Below, piece after piece: positions 1-6,585 of a stretch of DNA of 64,000 nucleotides. The notes beneath the pieces were generated by a model that saw only the letters and a list, made by a program, of their open reading frames with translations, searched no databases and had not been told where the DNA came from. Both the position numbers and the translations under genes were made by a program. The stretch's first letter is position 1; each line of letters opens with the position of its first letter. The stretch lies in NCBI GenBank assembly GCA_002429245.1, contig DIZA01000002.1, positions 1-64,000 on the forward strand. The letters are read 5' to 3'. Origin of the DNA: Candidatus Saccharibacteria bacterium UBA6040 (lineage in GTDB: Bacteria; Patescibacteriota; Saccharimonadia; Saccharimonadales; Saccharimonadaceae).

Positions 1-45
1 AGCGGCGATTATACTGCCACAAGTGGGAAACTAGCACGGTGCCGA
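1..45 (+). rRNA. rrf: 3' end of 5S rRNA gene (partial)
   Basis: The first ~45 bases match the layout of the 3' third of bacterial 5S rRNA: a GCGATTATACTG loop E/helix IV segment, a short hairpin CCAC-AA-GTGG, then GGGAAACTAG and the closing GGTGCCG strand. A Rho-independent terminator follows within 10 nt. The gene begins upstream of the window, so an rRNA operon probably lies to the left on the plus strand. Recognition is by pattern only; the exact 3' end (44-47) is uncertain. Confidence 0.72.
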
Positions 46-53
46 ATTATAAG

Positions 54-81
54 AAGGACTTCCGAATAGGAAGTCCTTTTT
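54..81 (+). terminator. Rho-independent terminator after 5S rRNA
   Basis: A perfect 10-bp stem AAGGACTTCC/GGAAGTCCTT (54-63 with 69-78) with a 5-nt loop is followed by a T run, 9 nt after the 5S 3' end. It most likely terminates the rRNA operon entering from the left. Confidence 0.85.
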
Positions 82-130
82 CCTTGTTTAAATTAGCATG
101 AGCTTTTTCATAAGCGATCCTACTATTGTT

Positions 131-181
131 CCAAAAGTCCTTGATGTTGGCGCTACGCTTCAACGCTTTTAAGCCTTTTGG
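131..181 (-). repeat. Diverged inverted repeat, copy 1
   Basis: Read on the minus strand this 51-nt segment begins CCAAAAG and ends CTTTTGG and aligns with 289-341 read on the plus strand, with about five mismatches and two single-base gaps. Each copy can close into a hairpin (CCAAAAG/CTTTTGG, then CTT/AAG and GTTG/CAAC). In one frame both copies also encode a similar peptide pattern (PKxLxAL, then IKxFWxN), so this may be a decayed duplicated gene fragment rather than a functional structure. Confidence 0.6.
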
Positions 182-228
182 ATCAATAGCAGTCTCGCTT
201 ATGGCCGAGCTTATGTTACCTATCAAAG

Positions 229-249
229 AACCTCCCAATCGGAGGTTTT
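229..249 (+). terminator. Terminator-like hairpin
   Basis: The 7-bp stem AACCTCC/GGAGGTT (229-235 with 241-247) is followed by TTATT. It could be a backup terminator of the rRNA operon. It overlaps a TTG-initiated minus-strand frame that I therefore do not call as a gene. Confidence 0.55.
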
Positions 250-288
250 ATTGTTATTTGGAGGAGTGTGAGTGTTTCCGGTGTTATT

Positions 289-341
289 CCAAAAGACTTA
301 CAAGCGTTGGAGCGCTAGCGAACAACATCAAGGTCTTTTGG
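289..341 (+). repeat. Diverged inverted repeat, copy 2
   Basis: This is the plus-strand partner of 131-181, about 87 percent identical by hand alignment. The two single-base indels break the shared reading frame: one frame hits TAG inside the repeat, while the next continues with an IKVFWDN-like pattern. No promoter or ribosome binding site clearly serves it. See copy 1 for the shared hairpin. Confidence 0.6.
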
Positions 342-380
342 GATAATACTGGAGACACGGGGCATATACTCATAAATACA

Positions 381-412
381 AAAAAACGACCAATCTCGCA
401 GATGTGGTCGTT
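381..412 (-). terminator. Terminator, stronger on the minus strand
   Basis: The 8-bp stem AACGACCA/TGGTCGTT (385-392 with 405-412) is flanked on its left by six A residues, giving a T run when read on the minus strand. There is no confident minus-strand gene to its right before 500, so its client is unknown. Confidence 0.5.
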
Positions 413-523
413 CTTTGTCGTATGAATCATAATTTTGGATTCAAACAGGTGCTTATTTATATTATCGCATGAGCAGTATATATGCAACGGTAGCATAAAC
501 ATAAAAACATGCTTACGTATATA

Positions 524-552
524 TTGACAAACCGCCTAAGCTATGATACAAT
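524..552 (+). promoter_or_regulatory. Sigma70-type promoter of the KGG gene
   Basis: A consensus -35 TTGACA (524-529), a 17-nt spacer and a -10 TACAAT (547-552), one of the best promoters in the window. Transcription would start near 559, leaving an ~85-nt leader before the start codon at 647. Confidence 0.8.
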
Positions 553-592
553 GCATAGCATACACATACCATGTGTGAGGTATAAATGAGGG

Positions 593-625
593 TTTCCACG
601 GCTAAACACCGGTGGAAATCTTTTT
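593..625 (+). promoter_or_regulatory. Attenuator-like hairpin in the KGG leader
   Basis: The stem TTTCCAC/GTGGAAA (593-599 with 612-618) is followed by TCTTTTT, a terminator shape placed between promoter and gene. It may act as an intrinsic attenuator or as a partial terminator for read-through. A strong AGAGGAGAA ribosome binding site follows at 631-639. Confidence 0.5.
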
Positions 626-646
626 AATTAAGAGGAGAACTGTAAA

Positions 647-847
647 ATGGCAGGAACAAAACTCGGCGGCCAAAAGGCTGCTGCAAAGAACCTACAACGT
701 GACCCAGACTTCTACGCGAAGATTGGTCGCCGTGGTGGACAAAACGGCCACACTGGCGGATTCGCTGCCAACCCTGACCTTGCACGTGTTGCAGGCGCTA
801 AGGGTGGACGAATCTCTCGTCGCCGTAGCAAAAAAGTAGAAGCGTAA
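647..847 (+). CDS. KGG-repeat stress protein (YciG/con-10-like)
   Basis: A 66-residue, very basic protein with the short Gly-rich repeats of the KGG (YciG, con-10) family: GRRGGQNGHTGGF near residues 28-40 and AGAKGGRISRRRSKK near 50-63. Family members accumulate under general stress in bacteria and in fungal conidia; their biochemical role is not settled. The start is fixed by AGAGGAG 7 nt upstream. It has a consensus promoter, a long leader with an attenuator-like hairpin, and a bidirectional terminator just downstream, so it is a monocistronic unit built for high, possibly conditional, expression. The strongly basic tail could bind nucleic acid; that is inference. Confidence 0.8.
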   Translation: MAGTKLGGQKAAAKNLQRDPDFYAKIGRRGGQNGHTGGFAANPDLARVAGAKGGRISRRRSKKVEA

Positions 848-862
848 CTTACGCCGATACAA

Positions 863-893
863 AAATAACCCCTTCATTATGAGGGGGTTATTT
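863..893. terminator. Bidirectional terminator between convergent genes
   Basis: A 10-bp stem AAATAACCCC/GGGGTTATTT (863-872 with 884-893), with T runs on both strands, sits between the converging KGG gene and the minus-strand metallopeptidase. Confidence 0.85.
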
Positions 894-905
894 TGTTTGT
901 CTTGG

Positions 906-1364
906 TTATTTGGTTGAATATCGTCGCAGGGCACACAGACGGGCTTCGTTGACACGCCATTCGTGTGAACAAGCGACGCAAGTGTAGAGGTTTTTACCTG
1001 ATTGATAGCCTGTTGCTTCGCATTCTGGGCAGGTGCTACGGGCATGTAACCACTCCCTGTAGGTATCAAGGCTATCTTGGACAGTATCATCGGTGATCTT
1101 GATGCCGTAGAGGGGAGCAAGCTCGAGGGCTTTGTCCCAGGCTTGGCTTTCCATGGCAACTAGTTCGATATCTTTTGAATAATCGTGGTGATCAAGTAAG
1201 CCATGGGCTAGTTCGTGTAGTAAAAGACTCGTGTTAGAGGTGTCTACTTCGTCGTAAAAGACCGTGTGTGCACCGGGCGACCATGAAAAGTGGCCACTTG
1301 GGGTGAATAAGAGCTGGGGGTAGTCTTTTTTTAGCTTAGGCAGTAGCGAGCGCGTCGAGGGCAT
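906..1364 (-). CDS. Putative zinc metallopeptidase with C-terminal zinc ribbon
   Basis: 152 residues. An HELAHGLLDH motif (residues 50-59) gives the HExxH zinc site of gluzincin/IrrE-like metallopeptidases, with acidic residues at 66-72 (ELVAMES) as candidates for the third ligand. The C-terminal third holds two CxxC pairs (C112/C115 and C129/C132), a zinc ribbon. No signal peptide, so it is probably cytoplasmic. Its start overlaps the end of the upstream ROK gene by 29 nt, implying translational coupling. The combination resembles small ImmA/IrrE or SprT-type proteases that cut regulators, but I cannot assign a substrate. Confidence 0.65.
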   Translation of the reverse strand: MPSTRSLLPKLKKDYPQLLFTPSGHFSWSPGAHTVFYDEVDTSNTSLLLHELAHGLLDHHDYSKDIELVAMESQAWDKALELAPLYGIKITDDTVQDSLDTYREWLHARSTCPECEATGYQSGKNLYTCVACSHEWRVNEARLCALRRYSTK

Positions 1365-2151
1365 AGTAGTAACATCCGTAGATTACGGCAAGTTCGGGGT
1401 GTTTTGCTTGAACAAATTTTGGCGTCGGAATATGGGCAGGCATGTGTTCTTTAAGGATTCCGACGAGGTCTTTTCCATAGCGTTCGAAGTAGGTACCGAT
1501 ACTTCCGCCGATGATAATGACATCGGGCTGAAGTACGGGGATAATCGCCAGAAACCCACGGCTAATACGGTCAGCAATTTGGTGCCAGGCACGTTTACTT
1601 GTGATGTCACGAGCATACTTTCCGTAAGCCTTGTAGATTGCTTTTCCAGAGGCGAAAGTCTCCCATTCGCGGACAGCGCCGTCGAACTCAACCAAAGAGC
1701 GGCCGACTTCACTGTAACGGAGCTCTGGGTTGATTTTACCTTCGGTGATGATGCCACTACCGATACCGGTACTGACGGTCACGTAAAGGGATAGCGCAGG
1801 GATCTCTTTTAGCTGACGCGTCTCGGCAAGTCCGGCAAGGTTGGCGTCATTCTCGATAAAGAGAGGCGCATCGCCTAAAACGCCTTTTAAAGCGCTTTCA
1901 ACGTCAAAATTAGCCCATTTGAGGTTGTTGCACCAGACGGCAACGCCGTTTCTGACGATTCCGGGCATCGCAACCACGATTGCCTCGACCGTTTCGTTAC
2001 CAAAGTGGGTTTCAAGAACTTCGCGAAGCTCTTTCGTCCATTCGGAGGTCGAAGGGGGAGTAGGGAACTTAAATTGTTCCCCGATGCGGCCGTCTTCTAA
2101 GAAGCTTGCCACTAATGTCTTTGTCCCACCCGTATCGACCGCCACTAACAT
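1336..2151 (-). CDS. ROK-family sugar kinase-like protein
   Basis: 271 residues with the actin-fold phosphate motif DTGGTKT (6-12), the catalytic ENDAN segment (100-104, Asp102 as base) and the phosphate-2 loop STGIGSG (127-133). ROK proteins phosphorylate hexoses such as glucose or ManNAc, or act as repressors; this one has no HTH. The usual ROK zinc site (a His after ExG, then CxCGxxGC) is missing: the motif here reads SEVGRS with no Cys cluster. Transcription appears leaderless (-10 box 6 nt upstream of the ATG). The gene is co-oriented and overlapping with the metallopeptidase. Confidence 0.8.
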   Translation of the reverse strand: MLVAVDTGGTKTLVASFLEDGRIGEQFKFPTPPSTSEWTKELREVLETHFGNETVEAIVVAMPGIVRNGVAVWCNNLKWANFDVESALKGVLGDAPLFIENDANLAGLAETRQLKEIPALSLYVTVSTGIGSGIITEGKINPELRYSEVGRSLVEFDGAVREWETFASGKAIYKAYGKYARDITSKRAWHQIADRISRGFLAIIPVLQPDVIIIGGSIGTYFERYGKDLVGILKEHMPAHIPTPKFVQAKHPELAVIYGCYYYALDALATA

Positions 2152-2157
2152 GTTTCA

Positions 2158-2196
2158 AGTTTAGCATGCGTGCGTAAGCGGAGATAGTGCTAAAAT
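2158..2196. promoter_or_regulatory. Divergent leaderless promoters
   Basis: The 52-bp gap between the ROK gene and the DUF3850 gene carries a minus-strand -10 TAAACT (2158-2163, 6 nt before the ROK ATG) and a plus-strand -10 TAAAAT (2191-2196, 7 nt before the ATG at 2204). Both spacings imply transcription starting at or next to the start codon. Confidence 0.65.
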
Positions 2197-2203
2197 TGAA
2201 GCT

Positions 2204-2467
2204 ATGACAGAGATACGCAAGAAGATGTGGCCTGAATCTTACGAAAAGGTGCTTTCGGGAAGTAAGACTTACGATATAAGACTTGCTGATTGGGATATAA
2301 ACCCTGGTGATGTGATCCTGTTTCAAGAATGGGACCCCGCGACAGAAGGCTATACCGGACGAGAGATATCTCGAAAAGTTGGGTATGTTGGGAAGACGAA
2401 AGACTGGGAAGTTTGGCCGAAGGAAGATATCGAGAAGTATGGTTTTCAGATCATTTCGTTGCTCTAA
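2204..2467 (+). CDS. DUF3850/ASCH-type (PUA-fold) domain protein
   Basis: 87 residues. The sequence follows the DUF3850/ASCH pattern: an N-terminal KMWPESYEKVLSGSKTYDIR strand-helix, then NPGDVILFQEWDP and a late GYVG turn. PUA/ASCH folds bind RNA or modified nucleotides; DUF3850 proteins are small RNA-binding candidates often found next to mobile genes. It has a leaderless start. Directly downstream lies structured element A, with no other gene between it and the next promoter. Confidence 0.75.
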   Translation: MTEIRKKMWPESYEKVLSGSKTYDIRLADWDINPGDVILFQEWDPATEGYTGREISRKVGYVGKTKDWEVWPKEDIEKYGFQIISLL

Positions 2468-2488
2468 ATTGAGGCTTAAGGGGATAGA

Positions 2489-2602
2489 GCGAGGACAGAT
2501 TATTCACTAGAAGGGGATGTCCCCATCAGGGCGAGCCGAACGCCATGGGCGAACTTTAGTTCCCCATAGAGTGGCCCCTTCGAGGGAGTAATCTGTCGTC
2601 GC
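2489..2602 (+). repeat. Structured intergenic element, copy A
   Basis: An outer stem GCGA-g-GACAGATTA (2489-2502) pairs with TAATCTGTC-g-TCGC (2589-2602). Inside are GAAGGGG/CCCCTTC, a CCC-tetraloop-GGG hairpin, the conserved CGAGCCGAACGCC segment (2532-2544), a second hairpin ATGGG-c-GAACT/AGTTC-CCCAT and a conserved AGAGTGG. It shares its core with copies B and C, while its stems differ by compensatory changes. It follows the DUF3850 gene. Confidence 0.85.
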
Positions 2603-2678
2603 GATCTTGATGAAAGCGCTTATGCTAGCAGTGTACGAGTGATAGGGGTACAATAGAGGTCATAAAGGGAGAAGAATT

Positions 2679-3113
2679 ATGGCAGTATTAGGCGGATGGC
2701 GATTAACTCGGACAGGACTTCTGTTTGTTGTTGGTATTTTGGTACTTGGCGGTCTCGTGACCGGTGGCGTATTCCTCGTGAAGAACCACGGTGAGGCGGT
2801 CAGGCGTGATCAGGCGGTGAAAGTCGCCGAGCAGAACCTCAAGGATCAGTCACAGGTTGCAACACAACCAGTAAATACCGATACTTCTTCATCAGATGCG
2901 AGCTCCGATGCAGCTAAAGCTAATTCGACGACGACTGATACTGGCTCATCTTCGGCAACAACTGCAGCCTCGACGGCCGGCTCGAACGCGAGCGCACTTC
3001 CTGAAACAGGAATCGATGACTTCAAGACGCTTGGAAGCACGATTATTGTCGCCATTTTGGCATTTTCAGTCGCCTCATACGTGGCATCTCGCCGCGCCAG
3101 TTCACGCCTCTAG
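2679..3113 (+). CDS. LPxTG-type surface protein, small
   Basis: 144 residues. A hydrophobic N-terminal segment (about 13-34) serves as signal anchor or uncleaved signal peptide. It is followed by a Ser/Thr/Ala/Asp-rich low-complexity stalk (about 60-105). LPETG at 107-111 is followed by a hydrophobic stretch and the basic tail SRRASSRL, the classic sortase sorting signal. The product should be surface-linked by a class A or C sortase; no sortase is in the window. A -10 TACAAT (2649-2654) and AAAGGGAGAA ribosome binding site precede it. Its function is unknown; a stalk or adhesin-like spacer is the simplest reading. Confidence 0.75.
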   Translation: MAVLGGWRLTRTGLLFVVGILVLGGLVTGGVFLVKNHGEAVRRDQAVKVAEQNLKDQSQVATQPVNTDTSSSDASSDAAKANSTTTDTGSSSATTAASTAGSNASALPETGIDDFKTLGSTIIVAILAFSVASYVASRRASSRL

Positions 3114-3230
3114 ACTTATCTCTGTATCTGGGGTAGAATAGTAACAATCGACCGAGGCAAGAGTTACTAGCAGTAGATAACTATGCTCAAGCGAAAATAC
3201 AATTTTGAAGGGAGTCTTAAAAGACTTATC

Positions 3231-4313
3231 ATGGCTAAAGCCACATTTACAATGGACGAACTTTTAGCTGGCGAAGACGCTAGCTTAAAGCAACTCACAC
3301 AAGGAGAGGTCGTCGACGGAACGGTCCTATCAATTCGAAAACACGAGGTATTAATCGACCTTGGCCCACACGGAGTTGGCCTTGTTCCTCGCCGCGAGAT
3401 CGGATTTTCTCGTGCGCTAAACGAAGGTGACGAAGTGACCGCAAGCATCGTCGATCCAGAACTCGAGAACGGCCAAGTGCTTCTCTCACTGCGAAAAGCA
3501 GCGAAAGACAAGGGCTGGGACGAACTGGCAGCAAAGATGGAAAGCGGCGAGATTATCGACGTTTCACCATACGATGCAAACCGCGGTGGACTATTGGTTG
3601 AATATGACGGCGTTCGTGGATTCCTTCCAGTTTCACAACTATCAGCAGAGCACTACCCACGGGTTGGCTCAAGTGACAAAGAAGAAATTCTTCAGCGTCT
3701 TAACTCACTGATTAACCAAATGTTGAAGGTACGTATTCTTGATGCAGACCGTAAGGCAAACAAGTTAATCTTCAGTGAAAAAGAAGCTGTTAAAGAAGGC
3801 CTTGTTGCTCGATTTGAGAAGCTCGCTATCGGTGACACTGTTAAGGGTGTTGCAACTGGAGTTGTCGACTACGGAGTATTCGTCAACGTTGAAGGTATCG
3901 AAGGTTTGGTTCATATCTCAGAAATCTCTTGGGAACGTGTTAACAATCCATCAGACTACGTCAAGGTTGGTCAGACAATCGAAGCGAAGATTATCGCTAT
4001 CGACAAAGACCGCCTCAGCCTCAGCATGAAGCAACTCACCGAGGATCCTTGGATGAGCGAAGTTGACCAGTTTAAGTCTGGTGACAAAGTTGAAGGTACA
4101 GTTACTCGAATTACACCATTCGGTGCATTCGTACAGATCAGCCCAGCAGTTGAAGCCCTTGTCCACGTCAGTGAACTTGGTGAAGGCGACAGCGCTGACC
4201 CAGAAAAGGTCTTTACTCTTAACGAACGCAAAGAATTTGTTGTGCTCGATGTAGAGAAAGAAAGCCGCAAGATCTCTTTGGGTCTTCCTGGAGCTGTTTC
4301 TAAGAAGAAATAG
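3231..4313 (+). CDS. rpsA: 30S ribosomal protein bS1 (short, four S1 domains)
   Basis: About 360 residues from the chosen ATG, with four S1/OB repeats (roughly 20-90, 105-175, 190-260, 275-345), each with a GxVxxI...GAFV- or GVFV-type pattern. Escherichia coli S1 has six repeats; four-repeat forms are normal in Gram-positives and CPR. It binds single-stranded mRNA on the 30S subunit. An in-frame ATG at 3183 would add 16 residues, but 3231 (MAKATFTMDE) is preferred because GAAGGGAG (3207-3214) precedes it; that spacing is long (16 nt) and spans a small AGTCT/AGACT hairpin. Confidence 0.9.
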   Translation: MAKATFTMDELLAGEDASLKQLTQGEVVDGTVLSIRKHEVLIDLGPHGVGLVPRREIGFSRALNEGDEVTASIVDPELENGQVLLSLRKAAKDKGWDELAAKMESGEIIDVSPYDANRGGLLVEYDGVRGFLPVSQLSAEHYPRVGSSDKEEILQRLNSLINQMLKVRILDADRKANKLIFSEKEAVKEGLVARFEKLAIGDTVKGVATGVVDYGVFVNVEGIEGLVHISEISWERVNNPSDYVKVGQTIEAKIIAIDKDRLSLSMKQLTEDPWMSEVDQFKSGDKVEGTVTRITPFGAFVQISPAVEALVHVSELGEGDSADPEKVFTLNERKEFVVLDVEKESRKISLGLPGAVSKKK

Positions 4314-4322
4314 GGTACTAAA

Positions 4323-4362
4323 TTGGGTCGTATTTTATACGACCCAAAACAATTATTATAAT
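4323..4362 (+). promoter_or_regulatory. Hairpin plus infB promoter -10
   Basis: An 11-bp perfect stem TTGGGTCGTAT/ATACGACCCAA (4323-4333 with 4337-4347) lies just after rpsA. No T run follows; instead a perfect TATAAT (4357-4362) follows and would start an infB transcript with a ~37-nt leader carrying AAAGGAG. Confidence 0.55.
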
Positions 4363-4405
4363 ATATGACCGTGTTCCACACGGATACGGAGAGAAAGGAG
4401 CACAC

Positions 4406-6181
4406 ATGGCTGAGAAAGTCTTAACGATTGCCGACTCAATTACAGTTGGTGAATTAGCCGAAACGCTCAATCTCTCTGTGACTACACTGGTTGGCGAGCT
4501 TTTCAAGAATGGTATCGCCGCAACGATTAACCAACGCATCGACTTTGAGACCGCAACGATTATTGTTGAGGAATTAGGACTTGATGTTGAGCTTGAGAAG
4601 AAATCAACTGAAGGAGCTGGTCCTGAACGTAAAGTTCACGAACTATCTGCCAATGCAGTTGATCGTCCACCGATCGTTGCTGTCATGGGTCACGTTGACC
4701 ATGGTAAGACCAGCCTGCTTGATGCAATCCTCGGACAAAAGGTCGTTGATGGCGAAGCGGGTGGTATTACGCAGCACATTAGCGCCTACCAGACGATCCG
4801 TAAGGGTCGCTCAATCACACTGCTTGATACTCCAGGACACGAAGCCTTTGCGGCCCTTCGTCAGCATGGCGCAGCGTTGACTGACGTTGTGGTAATCGTT
4901 GTCGCCGCAGATGATGGCGTGAAGCCTCAGACAATTGAAGCGATTCGCTTTGCACGTTCTGCTAACGCAAAAATCGTCGTTGCTATCAACAAGGTTGATA
5001 AAGAAACCGCCAACGTCCAATTGGTGAAGACGCAACTTGCAACTGAACACAATTTGAACCCAGAAGAATGGGGTGGTGACACTGTCATGGTTGAAGTCAG
5101 CGCAAAGACTGGCCAAGGTGTTGATAAACTCCTCGACCTCGTCCTTTTGGTTGCTGATCTTGAAGAACTCAAAGCAGACGTTGACGTTCCCGCTGAAGGC
5201 CTCGTGATTGAAGCTCATATGGAAGTCGGGCGCGGTCCCGTTGTGGGACTCCTCGTCGAACAAGGTATCCTAAAACCTGGTAACTTCCTCGTTGCAGGAA
5301 CTACGTACGGCAAGATCCGAACCCTCCTCGACTTTAACGGCAAGCCACTCAAAGAAGCTGGTCCATCAACACCTGCAACTATTACAGGCTTTAAAGAAAT
5401 TCCTCAATTTGGTGACAGTTTCGAACTCTTCAAGACTGAAAAAGAAGCCCGTACTCGTATTGCTGCTGCCAAGCTTGAAAACGAACGTAACGCTGCTAGC
5501 ACAAACGTGACTGGTGCTGATATGTTGAAGCTGATGACGCAAAAAAGCGAAACGCCCGACTTTAACGTCATCGTCAAAGCTGATGTTCAAGGTTCATTGA
5601 CCTCAGTTATGGACAGCCTGCGTTTGATTGAAACTGGCGGACAGGTAAACCTCCACGTGATCAGTAGCGGTGTCGGTAATATTACTGAAAATGACATTCG
5701 CCTGGTTGCCTCTGATGACAAGACAGTTATCTATGGCTTTAACGTTGACCTTCCTCCTGCAGTGAAGCGTCTTGCGACTCGTGAACGAACTGAAGTTCGT
5801 CTGTACCGAGTGATCTATGAACTGCTTGATAACGCTAAAGATTCAATGGAAGCACTGCTTGCCCCTGAGGTTGTCGAAACTGTTAGTGGAACGCTGACTA
5901 TAAAAGGTGTTTTCCGAACTTTGAAAGACCAAGTCATTGCCGGTGGTGAAGTAACCAGCGGAAAAGTCGTGAACAACGTCCTTGTTCGTGCCTTACGGGG
6001 TGAAGAAGTCCTTGGTGAAGCCGAAATTACCAGCCTTCAACGTGAAAAAGTCGAAGCAAAAGAAGTCTTCGAAGGCGACCTTTGTGGATTTAGCCTGAAG
6101 ACACACCGAAAACTCGCACTCGAAGTTGGTGACAAGCTCGAATTCTTTACCCGTGAACTGGTTACTCGTACGCTAAAGTAA
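4406..6181 (+). CDS. infB: Translation initiation factor IF-2 (short form)
   Basis: 591 residues: a short N-terminal IF2_N module (about 1-60), then the G domain with GHVDHGKT (95-102), DTPGHEAF and NKVD, domain II, and the C-terminal domains that bind fMet-tRNA. The enzyme is a GTPase that delivers initiator tRNA and joins subunits. Most bacterial IF-2 proteins have a longer N-terminal extension; it is largely missing here, as in other reduced genomes. It lies downstream of rpsA with its own promoter and a good AAAGGAG ribosome binding site. Confidence 0.96.
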   Translation: MAEKVLTIADSITVGELAETLNLSVTTLVGELFKNGIAATINQRIDFETATIIVEELGLDVELEKKSTEGAGPERKVHELSANAVDRPPIVAVMGHVDHGKTSLLDAILGQKVVDGEAGGITQHISAYQTIRKGRSITLLDTPGHEAFAALRQHGAALTDVVVIVVAADDGVKPQTIEAIRFARSANAKIVVAINKVDKETANVQLVKTQLATEHNLNPEEWGGDTVMVEVSAKTGQGVDKLLDLVLLVADLEELKADVDVPAEGLVIEAHMEVGRGPVVGLLVEQGILKPGNFLVAGTTYGKIRTLLDFNGKPLKEAGPSTPATITGFKEIPQFGDSFELFKTEKEARTRIAAAKLENERNAASTNVTGADMLKLMTQKSETPDFNVIVKADVQGSLTSVMDSLRLIETGGQVNLHVISSGVGNITENDIRLVASDDKTVIYGFNVDLPPAVKRLATRERTEVRLYRVIYELLDNAKDSMEALLAPEVVETVSGTLTIKGVFRTLKDQVIAGGEVTSGKVVNNVLVRALRGEEVLGEAEITSLQREKVEAKEVFEGDLCGFSLKTHRKLALEVGDKLEFFTRELVTRTLK

Positions 6182-6261
6182 AACGTTGTAATAAATTACA
6201 GGCAATACTATAATGTTCTCTAGAACACAACAAAAAATAAAAAAACGAATTAGGACACATC

Positions 6262-6579
6262 ATGGATCAGCTTGACGAATTTGTCACAGAGATAATTGAA
6301 GCTAAGAATCTCCCCGGCCTCACCGATGAAGTGAGAGCAAATCTTATTGAAGATATGAAGTCGCAGCTTTTCGATCAAGTTGATCGTGCGCTCCTCGACG
6401 AATTAACCGATGATCAGTTGGATGCATTCAACGAACGGATGGAAAACGATACGAGTGAAACAGCGCCTCACGACTTTTTGGTTGAAAACGGTGTCGATAT
6501 TCAAAAAGTGACCGCACGGACAATGCTGAAATTCCGTGATTTGTACCTGCAAACTCCACAGGAGCGCTCGGAAGCGTAG
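6262..6579 (+). CDS. DUF5663-like small acidic protein
   Basis: 105 residues, acidic and helix-rich. It begins with an LxxFVTEIIEAKNLPGLTDEV-like helical pair and has an LTDDQLDAFNERME segment (about 53-66). The same organisation recurs in the protein at 11079-11510 (SDAQLEEFESIID), so both look like members of the CPR-enriched DUF5663 group. No function is known. It lies 6 nt upstream of the giant membrane protein gene and is probably co-translated with it. Confidence 0.55.
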   Translation: MDQLDEFVTEIIEAKNLPGLTDEVRANLIEDMKSQLFDQVDRALLDELTDDQLDAFNERMENDTSETAPHDFLVENGVDIQKVTARTMLKFRDLYLQTPQERSEA

Positions 6580-6585
6580 TTTCTT

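Larger units (their letters stand above)
46..520. other. Gene-poor tail of the rRNA operon
   Basis: No convincing protein gene is visible between the 5S rRNA and the promoter at 524. The short reading frames here lack a ribosome binding site or a good start codon. The stretch holds three hairpins with terminator character (54-81, 229-249, 381-412) and a pair of inverted, diverged ~51-53-nt repeats (131-181 and 289-341), described separately. Confidence 0.6.

Noticed and set aside
47..238. 63-residue minus-strand frame after the 5S rRNA
   Set aside because: It starts with TTG inside a terminator hairpin, has no ribosome binding site or promoter, and its only conserved part is the inverted repeat.
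3183..3230. Upstream start of rpsA
   Set aside because: The added 16 residues do not resemble S1 N-termini, and the MAKATFTMDELL start fits better.
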